Below are positions 61,082-64,000 of a stretch of 64,000 bases of DNA, piece by piece; positions within the stretch are counted from its first letter, which is position 1; every line of letters begins with the position of its first letter. Below the pieces are notes generated by a model. That model worked only from the letters and a program-made list of their open reading frames with translations, searched no databases and had not been told where the DNA came from. Location: the NCBI GenBank assembly GCA_007844125.1, contig CM017571.1, positions 32,778,113 to 32,842,112 on the forward strand. The letters run 5' to 3'. The DNA is from Sinonovacula constricta. Taxonomy: Eukaryota; Mollusca; Bivalvia; Cardiida; Solecurtidae. Position numbers and translations under genes: made by a program.

Positions 61082-61446
61082 GTCTTTCCGACCACAGCTA
61101 TGTTGCTGCTATGTATTCCATAGGTTCTCTTTATTGATGGAATTAAGACAACACACAATTGTACGTTTTATATACGTTTAAACTCTTACACGCAGATACA
61201 ATTAATTTTGTCCTTTCATCACACCAGACATACATGTGAGATACGTTAAGTCCAATATGGTAACATTTTCTTTATCAACCACTAGTGTGATAAACGTATC
61301 ACGGGCATCTCGACTTACTACTTTTTAATGAAATAATATTCGGACCGCAAGTGAAGGTCAAAACGTCGTCAAATACAATGTGGTATTATATTTTAGATTT
61401 GTAGGGTCGCAACAACTTGCAATCAACAGAGATTTGGATGAATCAT

Positions 61447-61545
61447 ATTCTCTTGTGTTTTGTTTTTGATTGTTTGTTGTTGTTTGTTTTGTTTTTGTGT
61501 GTGTGTTTTGCTTGTTTTTATTTAGTGTTTTTTGTTGTTGTGTTT
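61447..61545. repeat. (GTTTT)n/(GTT)n low-complexity tract
   Basis: T/G-rich repeats (complement of the CAA/CAAAA type). No adjacent SINE is recognised. Confidence 0.8.
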
Positions 61546-61920
61546 TTGTCCTAATGTCATTTGTAGTGACGTTAATCATCCTTATTTATACCGAAATACA
61601 TAAACCATCACAGTAACATAATTAAAAATTGAATGTCCAATTTTTCATCGTTTTCGGTGCCTTTGAAGTTCTTATTAATCTTTTTCGTGTTTATAATGAA
61701 GTACCTTTGTATTAAAGGGTAAATTAAATTTGAGTGTCAAGAAAGACAACTCTGTTGTACCATCGTTGATAAGCTTTCAGAATTGTCTTTATTTTGAAGT
61801 TCTATTGAATATTAGGGGAAAGCGTTTTATGTGCAATGTGCCAACTTGTTTTAGATACAAACCATTTAAGTTGTTAGTAAATTTGATTCAGAAGAGTAGC
61901 AAGTTCTACCAATGAAATAA

Positions 61921-62046
61921 TTTACACTGCGACGACTTCTGTCGCCAACATCAGAGATTCTAAGTTTGATCAGGAATCACCCAATCTCTAAAAATGGCGA
62001 CAGACGTCATCGACATATTAGATTGAAGTGTTTTATTCCAGTGTAA
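61921..62046. repeat. Nested inverted repeat / foldback
   Basis: The outer arms TTACACTG (61922-61929) and CAGTGTAA (62039-62046) are complementary. Inside, about 30-bp arms pair with few mismatches around TCTGTCGCCA (61938-61947) and TGGCGACAGA (61995-62004), extending through AGAGATT and AATCTCT to a loop of about 22 bases. The inner hairpin is of pre-miRNA size; the outer pair looks like a tiny MITE. Function is unknown. Confidence 0.6.
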
Positions 62047-63024
62047 CTTACTATTCATGTTACATAAACTTACTAAATGATTAGTTACAAGGACACACAT
62101 AACAAAAAAAAAGTTTGTTTTATAAAATAAAAAATGTTTTACAACGTTCTCACTATTCCTTCTTTTGTTTCAAATATTTAGTGTAGTAAATCTGCGCACA
62201 TTGCTACACAAAATGAAACGATAAAAAAGAAAAACCGAAAGGAACAATCCTGTTGGTGGATCATTTATGTAAAATCATTTATTGGTTAAATTACAAAAAA
62301 AAGTTGATTAGCCGTTAGTAATTGTAAGACGTCTTTTCAATAAGTTTAATTGAAAGAGTGAATGTAATGAAAAAGATGGCAAGTATTAATGTTTTTGGTG
62401 CATGACGTTCAGTATAAAATAAATGTTTCTTAGTTCTACTAAACGAGGTCTTCGTGTAGTAACGGAGCCACGTTAAATGTAACTTCTTGGACATTTCTAA
62501 AAAATGGTCGATGCATCCCAATTTACAAAAATACCATCTGCCTGGATGACGGTGTGGTAAGAGCGCTTGGCTTTCTTAATCAATACACCGTGTCCAATTC
62601 CACTGCATTTCTTTATTTTTCTTGAAGTGTCGTGTTTTTAGTTAAAATAATGTTATTCATAAGGTCAATCGACCTTATTCGATTTATAACACAAAATTGA
62701 TATCCGGCTGTGAATTCTTTTTTTTTAAATAAAAAAAGATAGGGGATATGACCTTTCAAAGATCGCAGATCTTAACTCTTGTTTTGTTCGGCTTTTCATT
62801 TTAAAGTATAACAACAACAACTTATTGGTTTTGTCAATCACATTAATACCAGGCTCGAGCCAGAATGACAACGCCAGCCATAACGACCAATCTGCGTGAA
62901 AGTGTTAAAAGGATCATCAGGTCAAAACACTTGCTGACAAAACGTTTTGCACAAAGACGGCGGTAAGGCCAGTGTGTACATAAAAGAACCCCTTAAAATT
63001 CTATTTATAAACATAATGTTTGTG
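62047..63024. other. AT-rich intergenic sequence
   Basis: The only items noticed are a weak tRNA-like word set near 62540-62600 (GGTAAGAGCGCTTGGCTTTC, then TCCAATTCC) and the 15-bp match at 62767-62781 to the element at 9157-9278. Confidence 0.4.
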
Positions 63025-63160
63025 TAAATAAAATATAATTATGTATTTTTAGTTTATACACAGAACTAATTCACACAGCGGAAGTACAAATCCTTGAAAT
63101 CGGCTGGTTGTGAAGCGATGTGGCATAGAGGTGATAAAAGCTAGCGACGTCACCGTCTAT
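63025..63160 (+). repeat. R3 dispersed repeat, copy 2
   Basis: Pairs with 43567-43735: AATAAAATATAATTATGTAT, ACACAGAACTAATTCACAC, TACAAATCCTTGAAATC, GTTGTGAAGCGATG and CGACGTCACCGTC. Moderately diverged, same orientation. Confidence 0.55.
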
Positions 63161-64000
63161 ATACGTTGGGCGACCCTAAATAAGTTATATATTCAATAGT
63201 AAAGAGTTGGAAACAAATTGCACCATGACCCAATTGTTCTTTTCTGTCAGAAAGGTCCCACAATAAAGATTTTTGTACTTTTAATGGAGGCCTGCTCCAG
63301 TGGAAACACATAGCCTACCCTCAATTTGCCAATCGGTAACCCCAAATTACAATGATCATTGTATTTCCGGTAAAGGTGGATCGGTCCATTATTCTGCAAA
63401 GGTTTTCATTTTATTTTCTTTCTCATATTTCTACATCGCTTCCTTTCGACAAGAAAAGATTAAGATCGCATCAAAATAGGAAATCTAATTGCAAGACATT
63501 TCTGCATACTGTTAAAAAGAAACATTTGCACCATCTTCGGCACTTTCAATACATGTTTGGAAAAAAACTCAAAGGTAACTCAGAGTATTGATGCACCGAG
63601 ATTCTAGGTTCGTGCTTCGGTCTTCCTACATCGTTAAGTAGCTCCTACACATTAGAAGAAAGTAAGGTGGTCATTTAGATAAAACGCAATTAAAAAATCA
63701 AAAAGGTTTATTTTGAAGAATCCTGATAATAACCAAATTAAAATTTTCAACTAAATGAATGTTTTAGCTCAAATCAGGTCTTCAAGACACGAATCGGTAC
63801 TGAAAGGTCCGCGCGGTTTCTGAAAATAACATTCGTATTTGTATCAAGGACCTTTACACATGTGTACTATCCTACTTGTAGTTTGTATCATAATGCGTTA
63901 ATAATGTCAGTTTTACCCCATAACAATAAAAGCTAGACTTACATTTTAAATGCTTGTTGCAGTATTTCAAATAGAAATAATATAGCTCAATCTGAATCTC
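63161..64000. other. AT-rich intergenic sequence
   Basis: No gene or repeat is recognised; the open frame at 63352-63591 is not protein-like. Confidence 0.45.

Noticed and set aside
62540..62600. tRNA-like sequence
   Set aside because: Box A-like and box B-like words are weak, and no cloverleaf is evident.

Overview
This is a non-coding, repeat-dominated window from a eukaryotic nuclear genome. It is AT-rich and has many di- and trinucleotide microsatellites, tRNA-derived SINEs with A and B boxes, short terminal-inverted-repeat elements, and one decayed non-LTR retrotransposon with closest resemblance to the CR1/L2 group. I see no bacterial or organellar gene organisation and no convincing complete host gene. 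The style of repeats fits a marine invertebrate, most likely a bivalve mollusc; the species cannot be fixed from this sequence.

Layout. 1-4.2 kb: microsatellites, then a 5'-truncated, frameshifted LINE on the minus strand. 4.2-17 kb: short inverted-repeat elements, two SINE families, four copies of a dispersed repeat whose ends carry GGATCC (called R1 here), and copies of a second inverted-repeat element (called M1 here). 18.0-36.55 kb: a large satellite of 41-bp monomers, about 377 copies in three blocks. The blocks are separated by two near-identical 1.55-kb inserts lying exactly 2,256 bp apart. 36.6-51.5 kb: sparse AT-rich sequence with SINE copies, another M1 copy and a 38-bp minisatellite. 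51.6-53.7 kb: a 33-bp (66-bp dimer) minisatellite whose units contain splice-site-like motifs; it abuts a short stretch that could be a host exon. 54-64 kb: more R1 and M1 copies, foldbacks and otherwise unremarkable AT-rich DNA.

Main point. The 41-bp satellite monomer matches the terminal and subterminal sequence of the M1 element (the CAAACTGTCAGATACC end plus the TTACATGTA segment). A decayed M1 copy lies directly on the left edge of the satellite and runs into the first monomer in the expected order. A second M1 copy at 47.4 kb has independently grown a three-copy 32-bp tandem repeat from the same subterminal segment. The 41-bp register is kept with no net insertion or deletion over 143, 16 and 215 consecutive steps in the three blocks. 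Deleting each insert with one 5-bp flanking duplicate restores exactly one monomer. The inserts are therefore clean insertions (solo LTR or similar), and the insert plus about 17 monomers was then duplicated as one unit.

There is no pathway to describe. The biology visible is that of repeats: transposable-element decay, seeding of a satellite from a transposon end, phase-preserving array expansion, and later insertion and segmental duplication inside the array.
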